Below are positions 1 through 6,179 of a DNA stretch of 13,577 nt, one piece after another (positions within the stretch are counted from its first letter, which is position 1; every line of letters starts with the position of its first letter). This DNA is from CAYPZU01 sp964415395. Its GTDB lineage: Bacteria; Chlamydiota; Chlamydiia; Chlamydiales; SM23-39. The notes beneath the pieces are model-generated. The model did no database searches. It was not told the DNA's origin and saw nothing but the letters and a program-made list of their open reading frames with translations. Both the position numbers and the translations under genes were made by a program. The stretch spans positions 1 to 13,577 of the forward strand of contig CAYPZU010000060.1 of assembly GCA_964415395.1 (NCBI GenBank). Reading direction: 5' to 3'.

Positions 1-29
1 TTTATGTGAAAGCGAGATAAGAAGAAGGC

Positions 30-920
30 ATGGAGAAAAAGTCGTTTCATACCGGGGTTTTCTATACTCTGATCTCTGCTTTGTCTTTGAGCGGGGTCGG
101 ACTTTTCGGGAAACTCGGGACGGAGCGGCTTTCTCTCACCGCGCTTATTTCCTGGCGCTACTCGGCCTCTCTCATCCTGTGCGCTCTGTTATTGTTCTTT
201 TTGCGCAGGTTGAATTGGGAAGGCTTGAAGCGGACGAAAGGCTATGCCCTCCGCGCCGTATTCACTCTGGGAGCGCAATACAGCTTCTACTACTACCTCG
301 AGCAGAACACCCTGATGAACGCGATGGTCCTTCTGAATACGGGGCCGCTTTTTATTCCGCTGATCGAGCGGATCGCGGTGGGTTCGAAGATCGGCAAATC
401 GACGATCGCAAGCCTCGTGATCGGATTCGCGGGGGTTCTCTGCGTGCTGCAGCCGGATCAGGGGATTTTCACGCTGATGAGCCTCATTGGGCTGCTGTCG
501 GGTTTTTGCCAGGGGATTTCCCAGGTTCTCTTCGGGATCAACGTGGGGAAAGAGCGGTACGACTTGGGCGTGCTGTCTCTCTTCTTCTTTAGCTCCCTTT
601 TCAGTTTGCTGCCTTTTCTGTTTGGGCCGCCCGCATGGGAAACCGAAGCGAGCTTGAGCTGGGCCATTTGGCTGATCGGAGCTCTTGCGATTCTCTCTAC
701 AGCGAACCAGTTATTCCGCGGGGCGGCTTATGAATGCAGCACGCCATCGAGGCTTTCTCCCTTTCTCTATATCACAGTGCCGATGGCGGGCGTGTTCGAT
801 TGGGCCGTTTTCGGCAAAGAACCGAATCTCCTTTCCGTTTTTGGAGCGGCGCTCGTCATCTTGTCTGGCGTGCTGAAAATCTATCTCAGACACATCATTC
901 TGAAATCTCAGAACCGGTAG
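30..920 (+). CDS. EamA/DMT-family 10-TM permease
   Basis: This 296-residue protein is almost entirely hydrophobic and fits the drug/metabolite transporter superfamily, with two EamA repeats (about 9-140 and 149-287). The first repeat ends in the typical G-F-A-G-V-L-C-V-L-Q-P segment (132-142) and the second in a matching F-G-A-A-L-V-I-L-S-G-V-L segment (271-282). About ten membrane helices can be drawn, and the usual family length is near 300 residues, so the gene looks intact. The start is the ATG at 30, preceded very closely by a purine-rich AAGAAGG. The likely role is export or uptake of a small metabolite across the inner membrane; chlamydial relatives of this superfamily include an S-adenosylmethionine transporter, but the substrate here cannot be read from sequence. 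Its 3' end overlaps the 3' end of the opposing amt gene by 13 bases. Family confidence is high, substrate unknown. Confidence 0.88.
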   Translation: MEKKSFHTGVFYTLISALSLSGVGLFGKLGTERLSLTALISWRYSASLILCALLLFFLRRLNWEGLKRTKGYALRAVFTLGAQYSFYYYLEQNTLMNAMVLLNTGPLFIPLIERIAVGSKIGKSTIASLVIGFAGVLCVLQPDQGIFTLMSLIGLLSGFCQGISQVLFGINVGKERYDLGVLSLFFFSSLFSLLPFLFGPPAWETEASLSWAIWLIGALAILSTANQLFRGAAYECSTPSRLSPFLYITVPMAGVFDWAVFGKEPNLLSVFGAALVILSGVLKIYLRHIILKSQNR

Positions 921-2185
921 CCTGACTCGCCATGCTGCGCAAGGTCGAGCCCGATCGATTCTTCGAGCGTTCCGGCGCGCACCGGGGTGATCCAGTCGAC
1001 CAGCCTGAGAAGGATCAGCGTCATGAAAAATGCGTAGACGGCGCAGATGAGCGCGCTGAAAAGCTGCACGCCGAGCAGAGAGGCGTTGCCGTAGAGGAGT
1101 CCGTCCGCTCCTGCGGGGTTGATCTGGGTCGAGGCGAAAACGCCAGTGAGGAGCGCGCCGAGGAAGCCGCCCACTCCATGGATCGTGAAGACGTCGAGTG
1201 CATCGTCGTAGTGGAAAATCCGCACTTTGGCGACGGAGAAGAGGTAGCAGCCGATGCCGCCGAGGAAACCGATGGCGATCGAGGAGGCGGTCGAGACGAA
1301 CCCAGCTGCGGGCGTGATGACGACGAGTCCTGTGATGGCTCCTGAGAGAATGCCGAGCGCGCTCGGTTTTTTCCGGTGGATCCATTCGCCGAGCATCCAG
1401 CCCATTGCGCCGCAGGCGGCGGAGGTGTGGGTCGTAAGGAAAGCGTTCGCGCTGATTTCGTTCGCTGCGAGCGCGCTCCCGGGGTTGAAGCCGAACCATC
1501 CGAACCATAGGAGGATGGCGCCGATCACGCTAATCGTGAGGTTGTGCGAGGTGATGGTATGGGGTTTGACGCCTTTGCGGGCGCCGACGTAGAGGCAGGC
1601 GGCCAAAGCGGCGACGCCGGAGCTGATGTGGATGACGGTTCCTCCGGCGAAATCGAGAGCGCCCATATCTTTCAGAAAGCCTTCCGGGCCCCAAACCCAG
1701 TGAGCGAGCGGATTATAGACGGCGATCGACCAGAGAAGCGTGAAGAGAAGGATGGCGGGGAAGCGGACCCGTTCGACAACGCTGCCGTTGATGAGGGTGG
1801 GCGTGATGGCGGCGAACATCCCTTCGAAAGCGATATAGGCGAGAGTGGGAACAATCGGCGCGGCGGTGTCGAGGTCGATCCCCTGCAATCCGGCCCACTT
1901 GAAATTCCCGATCACATGGGCGATGTCGCCGCTGAAGACCATGCTGAAGCCGATGAGGACCCATTCGATCGTGACGAGAGAGAGGATCGCAAAGCTGATG
2001 ATGATCGTGTTGAGGACGTTTTTGGTTCGGACCATCCCTCCGTAGAAGAGGCCGACGCCGGGAACCATGATCATCACGAGCGCAGCTGAAATGAGGAGGA
2101 AGGCGGTGTTGCCTGGCGCTGCGGGCGCTTCTCCTTTGGCCAGAAGAAGAGAGGGAATCAAAGCGAAAAGAATCGAATAAATCAT
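908..2185 (-). CDS. amt: Ammonium channel Amt
   Basis: This 425-residue protein is an Amt/Rh-family ammonium channel of normal length. It has a cleavable-looking leader (1-16), as E. coli AmtB does, then eleven membrane helices. Visible signatures are P-G-V-G-L-F-Y-G-G (42-50), the paired phenylalanines of the periplasmic gate (F120, F124), W165, the conserved D178, and the two pore histidines H186 (G-G-T-V-I-H-I) and H336 (T-I-H-G-V-G-G). The C-terminus ends in the family motif G-L-D-L-A-Q-H-G-E-S-G-Y-R-F with no extra tail. A GAGGA ribosome site lies 8 bases before the ATG. The gene follows nagA by 58 bases on the same strand and is probably co-transcribed, which would pair ammonium uptake with the ammonia-releasing NagB reaction. 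No glnK/glnB regulator is visible in the window. Confidence 0.95.
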   Translation of the reverse strand: MIYSILFALIPSLLLAKGEAPAAPGNTAFLLISAALVMIMVPGVGLFYGGMVRTKNVLNTIIISFAILSLVTIEWVLIGFSMVFSGDIAHVIGNFKWAGLQGIDLDTAAPIVPTLAYIAFEGMFAAITPTLINGSVVERVRFPAILLFTLLWSIAVYNPLAHWVWGPEGFLKDMGALDFAGGTVIHISSGVAALAACLYVGARKGVKPHTITSHNLTISVIGAILLWFGWFGFNPGSALAANEISANAFLTTHTSAACGAMGWMLGEWIHRKKPSALGILSGAITGLVVITPAAGFVSTASSIAIGFLGGIGCYLFSVAKVRIFHYDDALDVFTIHGVGGFLGALLTGVFASTQINPAGADGLLYGNASLLGVQLFSALICAVYAFFMTLILLRLVDWITPVRAGTLEESIGLDLAQHGESGYRF

Positions 2186-2193
2186 GGCAAATG

Positions 2194-2198
2194 TCCTC
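2194..2198 (-). promoter_or_regulatory. Ribosome binding site of amt
   Basis: On the minus strand GAGGA stands 8 bases before the amt ATG. It shows that amt has its own translation start inside the nagA-amt intergenic region. I see no convincing separate promoter or terminator in the 58 bases between the two genes. Confidence 0.6.
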
Positions 2199-2243
2199 GG
2201 TCGCTCTTTTTTCTAACCGATCTGGATCTGCTTGTAAATAAAT

Positions 2244-3416
2244 TTATTGACTCCAGACGAGCGAGCCGCCGATGTAAACGGCCTGGATATGGAGGTCGGA
2301 ATCGAGCAGGAGAAAATCGGCGTCGGCGCCTGGCTGGAGAGTTCCTTTTGTTTTTTCGATCCCGAGGAGCTGGGCGGGTTTCAGCGAGGCGGCTTCGAGC
2401 GCGTCGGCTGTCGAACATCCGGTGAAGGCTTTGAGGTTGCGCACCGCCTGGTCGAGGCCGAGGATGCTTCCGGCGAGCGTTTCAGTTCCTTTGAGCAAGG
2501 CTTTTCCCCCCTTCACTTCGACGTCCATATTGCCCAGGCGGCAAGGGCCGGCTGGCAGGCCAAGCGCTTCGATCGCGTCGCTGATCAGGATGAGTCCTTT
2601 CGGACTGGCCCGCCAGGCGAGCGCTGCTGAGGCAGGGTGAATGTGGTGGCCGTCGAGAATGACGGAGTAGAAAAGAGAGTCTTGAGAAAGAACGGCGCCT
2701 GCGATGCCGGGATTTCTGTGGTGGAAAGGGGTCATCGCGTTAAAAAGATGGGTGGCGAGCTTCGCTCCGGTTTGGATCGCCTCGAGGGCCTCATCGTAAG
2801 TGGCGTTCGAGTGGCCGAGCGAGGCGATGATCCCTTTTTCTTTCAGTTCGCTGATGATCCGGAGAGCGCCGGGCGTTTCGGGAGCCAGCGTCACGATCCG
2901 GACTCCCTGGAGCGAGCCGAAAAACGTTTCGACCGACTGGCCGTTATCCCAGGCGGTGATTTTTTTCTCTTGGTGGGCCCCGCGCTGTTTCGGATTGAAG
3001 AAGGGGCCTTCGAGATGGATCCCCAGGATCGAGGCGCCGGCGGTTTTCCGCGGCTGCAGGCGGGGGATGATCTCGAGATATTTTTCCCGGTCGAGCGTGA
3101 CGAGCGTGGGAAGAAAAGAGGTGACGCCGAAGCGGGGAAGGAGCTTTGCCGCTTCATCGACGCGGGAGGGTTCGGAGGAAAAGTCGATGCCGAAGGCTCC
3201 GTTGATCTGGATGTCGATGTAGCCTGGCGCTGCGATCAGTCCTTTGAGATCGATGACTTGAGACGCTGTTTCGCTCGGCTCTGCAATTTTTCCGTTTTCG
3301 ATCCAAAAGTCCCCTTTTTTCAGCTCATGGTTCTTTAAAATGAGCCCGTTGGTGAAGCGGGTCGCGGAGAAAAGAAGAGCAGGAAGGAGAAGCGACAGCA
3401 AACTACTTCTCAGCAT
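2244..3416 (-). CDS. nagA: N-acetylglucosamine-6-phosphate deacetylase with N-terminal leader
   Basis: This 390-residue protein is an amidohydrolase that converts GlcNAc-6-phosphate to glucosamine-6-phosphate and acetate. Motifs are G-Y-I-D-I-Q-I-N-G (65-73), H-L-E-G-P-F with metal ligand E136, G-H-S-N-A-T (H202), A-T-H-L-F-N-A-M (H223) and L-I-S-D-A with catalytic D280. Q70 and N72 in the first motif resemble the mononuclear E. coli enzyme, not the dinuclear HxH type. The ATG at 3416 overlaps the end of nagB by 14 bases; a TTG at 3428 would add four residues. Oddly, residues 1-18 (M-L-R then a leucine-rich core ending F-S-A) precede the position where NagA normally begins. No ATG, GTG or TTG lies between this hydrophobic leader and the enzyme domain, so the leader seems genuine and suggests export. 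Enzyme identity is confident; location is inferred. Confidence 0.93.
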   Translation of the reverse strand: MLRSSLLSLLLPALLFSATRFTNGLILKNHELKKGDFWIENGKIAEPSETASQVIDLKGLIAAPGYIDIQINGAFGIDFSSEPSRVDEAAKLLPRFGVTSFLPTLVTLDREKYLEIIPRLQPRKTAGASILGIHLEGPFFNPKQRGAHQEKKITAWDNGQSVETFFGSLQGVRIVTLAPETPGALRIISELKEKGIIASLGHSNATYDEALEAIQTGAKLATHLFNAMTPFHHRNPGIAGAVLSQDSLFYSVILDGHHIHPASAALAWRASPKGLILISDAIEALGLPAGPCRLGNMDVEVKGGKALLKGTETLAGSILGLDQAVRNLKAFTGCSTADALEAASLKPAQLLGIEKTKGTLQPGADADFLLLDSDLHIQAVYIGGSLVWSQ

Positions 3417-4230
3417 GCAGCTGTCCAATGAAAGCGGCGGCTTCGCGGTCGAGATAGAGAGTTGCGTTGGGGTGGAGCCGGAGCGCTGTGGCGGGAAGGT
3501 CAGGAGAGATCGGGACGGAGAGGAGCTGCCGGATGATCTCGGCTTTTTTCGCTCCTGTGGCCAAAAGGATGATCTCTTTCGCTTGCAGAATGGTCGAGAT
3601 GCCCATCGTCAAAGCGAATTCGGGGACGGAGTCGCTCCCGAAAGAGGATTGGTTGTCGCGGCGGGTATTTTCCGTGAGGCGGACAAGGCTGGTTCTATTC
3701 TCAAAGGAGCTTCCCGGTTCTGCAAAGCCGATGTGTCCGTTGGTGCCGATGCCGAGGATTTGGAGGTCGATCGGACCGAGCCTGGCGATTTCGCTTTCGT
3801 ATTTTTGCGCCTCCGATGCGAGGAGCGGAAATTCCGTAGCTTCAGCTTCAGGCAGGTGGAGATTTTCTCTTTTGAATCCGCAGGGGCGCTCAGGGCTTTC
3901 GAGGAGTAGAGAAAAGAGGTGCGTTTCCATGAAACTGTGGAAGGATCTGGGATCTTGCGGGGAAAGGCCTGCGTATTCATCGAGATTGAAGGTGACGACT
4001 TGGGACAGGTCTGCATCTGATAGCTCGCAGACGAGCGCCCTGTATGTCGGGATCGGGGTGTTTCCGGTCGCAAGTCCGAGCACGCAGTTTTTTTTCCTCC
4101 GGATGAGGCTGGCGATTTTCCGGGAGCAGGCTTCGGCGACCTCTTCGGGCGATTCGAAAATTTCAACGCGGAGAGCGGGCTCTGCCGCCGCCAAAAAACC
4201 ACAGAACAGAAAGAAAAAAATGATCCGCAT
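3403..4230 (-). CDS. nagB: Glucosamine-6-phosphate deaminase with N-terminal leader
   Basis: This 275-residue protein converts glucosamine-6-phosphate to fructose-6-phosphate and ammonia. It resembles the short Bacillus-type NagB: L-G-L-A-T-G-N-T-P (51-59) for phosphate binding, N-L-D-E-Y-A-G-L (82-89) with the acid-base D84, and G-T-N-G-H-I-G-F-A-E-P-G (162-173) with H166 and E171. The usual F-N-E-P is F-A-E-P here. The preferred start is the ATG at 4230; a Met at 4278 would add 16 residues but overlaps the probable promoter. Residues 1-16 (M-R, a Phe/Ile/Leu core, then A-A-A before E-P) look like a Sec signal peptide ahead of the usual NagB N-terminus. The only later start would be a TTG at the leader's end with no ribosome site. 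nagA follows with a 14-base overlap, so the two are translationally coupled. Export is inferred. Confidence 0.92.
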   Translation of the reverse strand: MRIIFFFLFCGFLAAAEPALRVEIFESPEEVAEACSRKIASLIRRKKNCVLGLATGNTPIPTYRALVCELSDADLSQVVTFNLDEYAGLSPQDPRSFHSFMETHLFSLLLESPERPCGFKRENLHLPEAEATEFPLLASEAQKYESEIARLGPIDLQILGIGTNGHIGFAEPGSSFENRTSLVRLTENTRRDNQSSFGSDSVPEFALTMGISTILQAKEIILLATGAKKAEIIRQLLSVPISPDLPATALRLHPNATLYLDREAAAFIGQLHAEK

Positions 4231-4248
4231 GCCTATTTTTCCAAGTGT

Positions 4249-4278
4249 TTGAAATTTAATGGAATGGGGTATTATCAT
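4249..4278 (+). promoter_or_regulatory. Candidate promoter of the NlpC/P60-like gene
   Basis: TTGAAA (4249-4254), an 18-base spacer and TATCAT (4273-4278) fit a vegetative sigma-70-type promoter. TATTAT at 4270-4275 is an alternative -10 with a shorter spacer. A start site near 4285 would leave a leader of about nine bases before the ATG at 4294 and rules out the in-frame ATG at 4249. This is a motif-level call only. Confidence 0.45.
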
Positions 4279-4281
4279 ACC
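4268..4281. promoter_or_regulatory. Inverted repeat over divergent -10 elements
   Basis: GGTAT-TATC-ATACC is an inverted repeat with 5-base arms. On the plus strand it contains the -10 candidates for the NlpC/P60-like gene. On the minus strand it contains TGGTATGAT, an extended -10 (TG-N-TATGAT) for nagB, giving a leader of about 37 bases. A protein bound here could control both divergent genes, but the symmetry may simply reflect the two -10 boxes. Confidence 0.4.
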
Positions 4282-4293
4282 AGACGTTTTTAT

Positions 4294-4830
4294 ATGGCGA
4301 ATTCAATTATTGTAATCCGTTCCACGGAAATTCGATGGCACGAGGCAACTCTCCGTTCTGAATGCGAGAAGCTTGCTGGAACGATGAAATACAAACAGAA
4401 GGCTCTCCATGAGGACGCTCCGCAGTCTGGAAATTGCGTGACGGCGGTGAACTATGCGGCTCAGCAGACAGTTCAAATGTCTCTCCTTCCTCCTGTGTGG
4501 ATCGGCAACATGCCCCGCAAACTTCAGGAACGGGGCTGCAAAGTGTTAAAGGTTCCCTTAAGCGAGGTGCAGACGGGAGACCTCATTTTCGTAAAGGAGA
4601 AGGGAGAGAGGCAGCGCCTTGCCACCCACGCTGCGATCGCGCTGAGCGCGAAAGAGTTTTTCCACTGCTGCCTCACGGAAAAAGCGGGCGTGATCGAAAC
4701 TCCGGATCGATTTTTCACCCGCTACGACCAGGCGGAAACAGCAGATAGTTTGGTCCGCTATCAGGATCCGCGAAGCGACTCTCCTCTCCCTTCCCGGGAA
4801 AGATGCTGCTGCCTCATTCAAAGGGTTTGA
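4294..4830 (+). CDS. NlpC/P60-like cysteine peptidase-fold protein
   Basis: The predicted product has 178 residues from the ATG at 4294. I read a papain-like NlpC/P60 or CHAP-type core: S-G-N-C-V-T-A-V-N-Y (45-54) with candidate nucleophile C48, the fold-typical V-Q-T-G-D-L-I-F-V-K (92-101), and A-T-H-A-A-I-A-L (110-117) with candidate catalytic H112; H124 follows in E-F-F-H-C-C. Such enzymes usually cut peptide stems of murein or act as amidases or deubiquitinase-like effectors. No signal peptide is present, unlike its neighbours. The C-terminus carries a C-C-C cluster (171-173) close to the end, which could be an acylation site or a disulfide/metal site. A start at 4384 is also possible, but the promoter position favours 4294. 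The end overlaps the opposing pnp gene by 13 bases. The fold call is tentative. Confidence 0.6.
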   Translation: MANSIIVIRSTEIRWHEATLRSECEKLAGTMKYKQKALHEDAPQSGNCVTAVNYAAQQTVQMSLLPPVWIGNMPRKLQERGCKVLKVPLSEVQTGDLIFVKEKGERQRLATHAAIALSAKEFFHCCLTEKAGVIETPDRFFTRYDQAETADSLVRYQDPRSDSPLPSRERCCCLIQRV

Positions 4831-5705
4831 AGCAGCTCCGACACGATGGCAGACACTTTCGGCTCGGCTTCGTTGGCGTGGCGGATGATCTCTTCGACGT
4901 TTGCCGGCTGCAGCGTTTCGTGGTAGCAGCAGTCGGTGATGATCGAAATCCCCGCGACTTTCATCCCCATGTGGACGGCGGCGATATTTTCCGGGACGGT
5001 CGACATGCCGATGGCGTCGGCTCCAATCACGAAGAGCATTTTATATTCCGCTCTCGTCTCCAGGGAAGGCCCTGCCATCGCCGCATAGACTCCTTTCTTC
5101 ACGCTGATGCCGTTTTTAGCCGCAATCGATTCGATCTTCTCGATCAATCCAGCGTCGTAGCAGTCGTAGAGATCGGGCCAGCGGGAGCCTACTTTCGGGT
5201 CGTTCGGTCCGATCAGGGGGTTCGCGCCAAGCAGGTTGATATGATCCTTGATCGCCATGATATCGCCCGGCCGGTACGTGGGGTTCACTCCGCCTGCGAT
5301 ATTGGTCAGGATCAACGTTTTCGCGCCGAGGGCCCGCATGACGCGGACGGGGAAGACGACCTGCTGTGCTGAATAGCCTTCGTATAGGTGGAGTCTTCCC
5401 TGCATGGCGACAATCGGCTTGCCCTCAAATCTTCCCAGAACGAGCTTGCCTTCGTGGTGGTCTGTCGTCGCAGAAGGGAATCCGGGGATTTCCTCGTACG
5501 GAATCGCCGCTTCTACCTCGATCCGCTCTGCAACGCCGCCGAGTCCCGTTCCGAGAACCAGGGCAACTTCCGGTTTCAAATCGGAAAATTGCCGGATGTG
5601 CGAGACAGCCGTTTCAATCGTTTCCGACAGGCTCGGCGAAATTTCCTGAATGGAAGCCGAAACGCCCTGGACAGACGCCAGGGCTGCGATGATCCATATC
5701 TTCAT
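4818..5705 (-). CDS. punA: Purine nucleoside phosphorylase (trimeric type) with signal peptide
   Basis: This 295-residue protein is a PNP/MTAP-family phosphorylase that splits purine nucleosides with phosphate into base and ribose-1-phosphate. Visible motifs are L-G-T-G-L-G-G (51-57), D-H-H-E-G (82-86), M-Q-G-R-L-H-L-Y-E-G-Y (101-111), T-N-I-A-G-G-V-N (134-141), A-G-P-S-L-E-T-R-A-E (211-220, base-binding E216) and G-M-S-T-V-P-E (233-239). The Asn that reads 6-oxopurines in human PNP is Asp258 here (I-I-T-D). Residues 1-17 (M-K, hydrophobic core, V-S-A) precede the normal family start and look like a Sec signal peptide. The ATG has a strong GGAG six bases upstream, and no ATG, GTG or TTG occurs between it and the enzyme domain. 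It follows the 6054-5719 gene by 13 bases, so the two form one operon. Export is inferred. Confidence 0.93.
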   Translation of the reverse strand: MKIWIIAALASVQGVSASIQEISPSLSETIETAVSHIRQFSDLKPEVALVLGTGLGGVAERIEVEAAIPYEEIPGFPSATTDHHEGKLVLGRFEGKPIVAMQGRLHLYEGYSAQQVVFPVRVMRALGAKTLILTNIAGGVNPTYRPGDIMAIKDHINLLGANPLIGPNDPKVGSRWPDLYDCYDAGLIEKIESIAAKNGISVKKGVYAAMAGPSLETRAEYKMLFVIGADAIGMSTVPENIAAVHMGMKVAGISIITDCCYHETLQPANVEEIIRHANEAEPKVSAIVSELLQTL

Positions 5706-5711
5706 TGAATT

Positions 5712-5715
5712 CTCC
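5712..5715 (-). promoter_or_regulatory. Strong ribosome binding site fixing the pnp start
   Basis: GGAG on the minus strand, six bases before the ATG at 5705, sits in the 13-base gap after the upstream gene's stop. It supports the start that includes the signal-peptide-like leader of the phosphorylase. Confidence 0.7.
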
Positions 5716-5718
5716 GAA

Positions 5719-6054
5719 TCAGGGTCTTTGCCAGATTTTTTTGCCGGTGTAGCGGTCGAGGCAGGTGAGGTAGGTCGAGTAGCCGGAGCGGTGTTTCGAG
5801 AAAACGATGATGTAGTCGTTCATGACCTGCCACGAGGTGACTTTCGCGAAGAAGGAGACGTCCCAAATGGGTTCGCCGAAGTACGAATAGCAGGAAACTT
5901 TGTCGTTGTCTTCGAAAGACGAAACGATGTAGATGCTGTCTTGCGTGAGCATCATCCGTTCCTGCTCGAAGTCGTAGTCGGAGATGCTTCTGGCGTGGGC
6001 GAAAGAGCCGAGCGAGAGAAAGAGCCCGATAAAGAGAGCCGTCATTTTTTTCAT
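5719..6054 (-). CDS. Small secreted protein with PQQ-blade-like repeat
   Basis: The predicted product has 111 residues. Residues 1-21 form a clear Sec signal peptide (M-K-K, hydrophobic core, S-F-A-H-A before R-S). The mature part has two related stretches: a segment around S-Y-F-G-E-P-I-W (74-81) and a C-terminal L-D-R-Y-T-G-K-K-I-W (99-108). The latter matches the x-D-x-x-T-G-K-x-x-W signature of PQQ-like beta-propeller blades, but there is room for only one or two blades, so it cannot be a full propeller. The start is taken at the ATG at 6054; a longer frame to 6168 exists but would put the signal peptide internally. No clear ribosome site is present. The gene lies directly upstream of pnp in the same operon. 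The function is not recognised; a periplasmic accessory protein is plausible. Confidence 0.75.
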   Translation of the reverse strand: MKKMTALFIGLFLSLGSFAHARSISDYDFEQERMMLTQDSIYIVSSFEDNDKVSCYSYFGEPIWDVSFFAKVTSWQVMNDYIIVFSKHRSGYSTYLTCLDRYTGKKIWQRP

Positions 6055-6128
6055 GGGTTGCTGCGTGGTTTGCGGTTTTAAAAAGGGGAAGACTCTACAC
6101 AAAGCGATCGATTTTCTCATAACGATAT

Positions 6129-6158
6129 TTGCGGAGAAATGGGCTGTGCGCCTAAACT
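6129..6158 (+). promoter_or_regulatory. Weak candidate promoter of the 6180 gene
   Basis: TTGCGG (6129-6134), an 18-base spacer and TAAACT (6153-6158) could drive the small membrane-protein gene at 6180. Both boxes are poor matches. The 125-base region between the divergent genes at 6054 and 6180 holds nothing stronger that I can see. Confidence 0.25.
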
Positions 6159-6179
6159 TTACGGCCAAAAAGGAATTCT

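Noticed and set aside
711..1508. Long minus-strand open frame antisense within amt and the permease tail
   Set aside because: It overlaps the well-supported amt gene in another frame and its product is Arg/His-rich low-complexity sequence, typical of a shadow frame in GC-rich DNA.
2237..2248. AATAAATTTATT palindrome at the nagA stop codon
   Set aside because: It is short and purely A/T, with no G/C stem or T-run, so it is not a terminator; chance in an A/T-rich spacer is the simplest explanation.
4200..4230. NagB as a lipoprotein through Cys10
   Set aside because: The residues before Cys (F-L-F) do not fit a lipobox; a cleavable Sec peptide ending near A-A-A fits better.
4249..4293. Upstream in-frame start for the NlpC/P60-like gene
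   Set aside because: It overlaps the -35 element and the divergent promoter; the added residues are unlike coding sequence.
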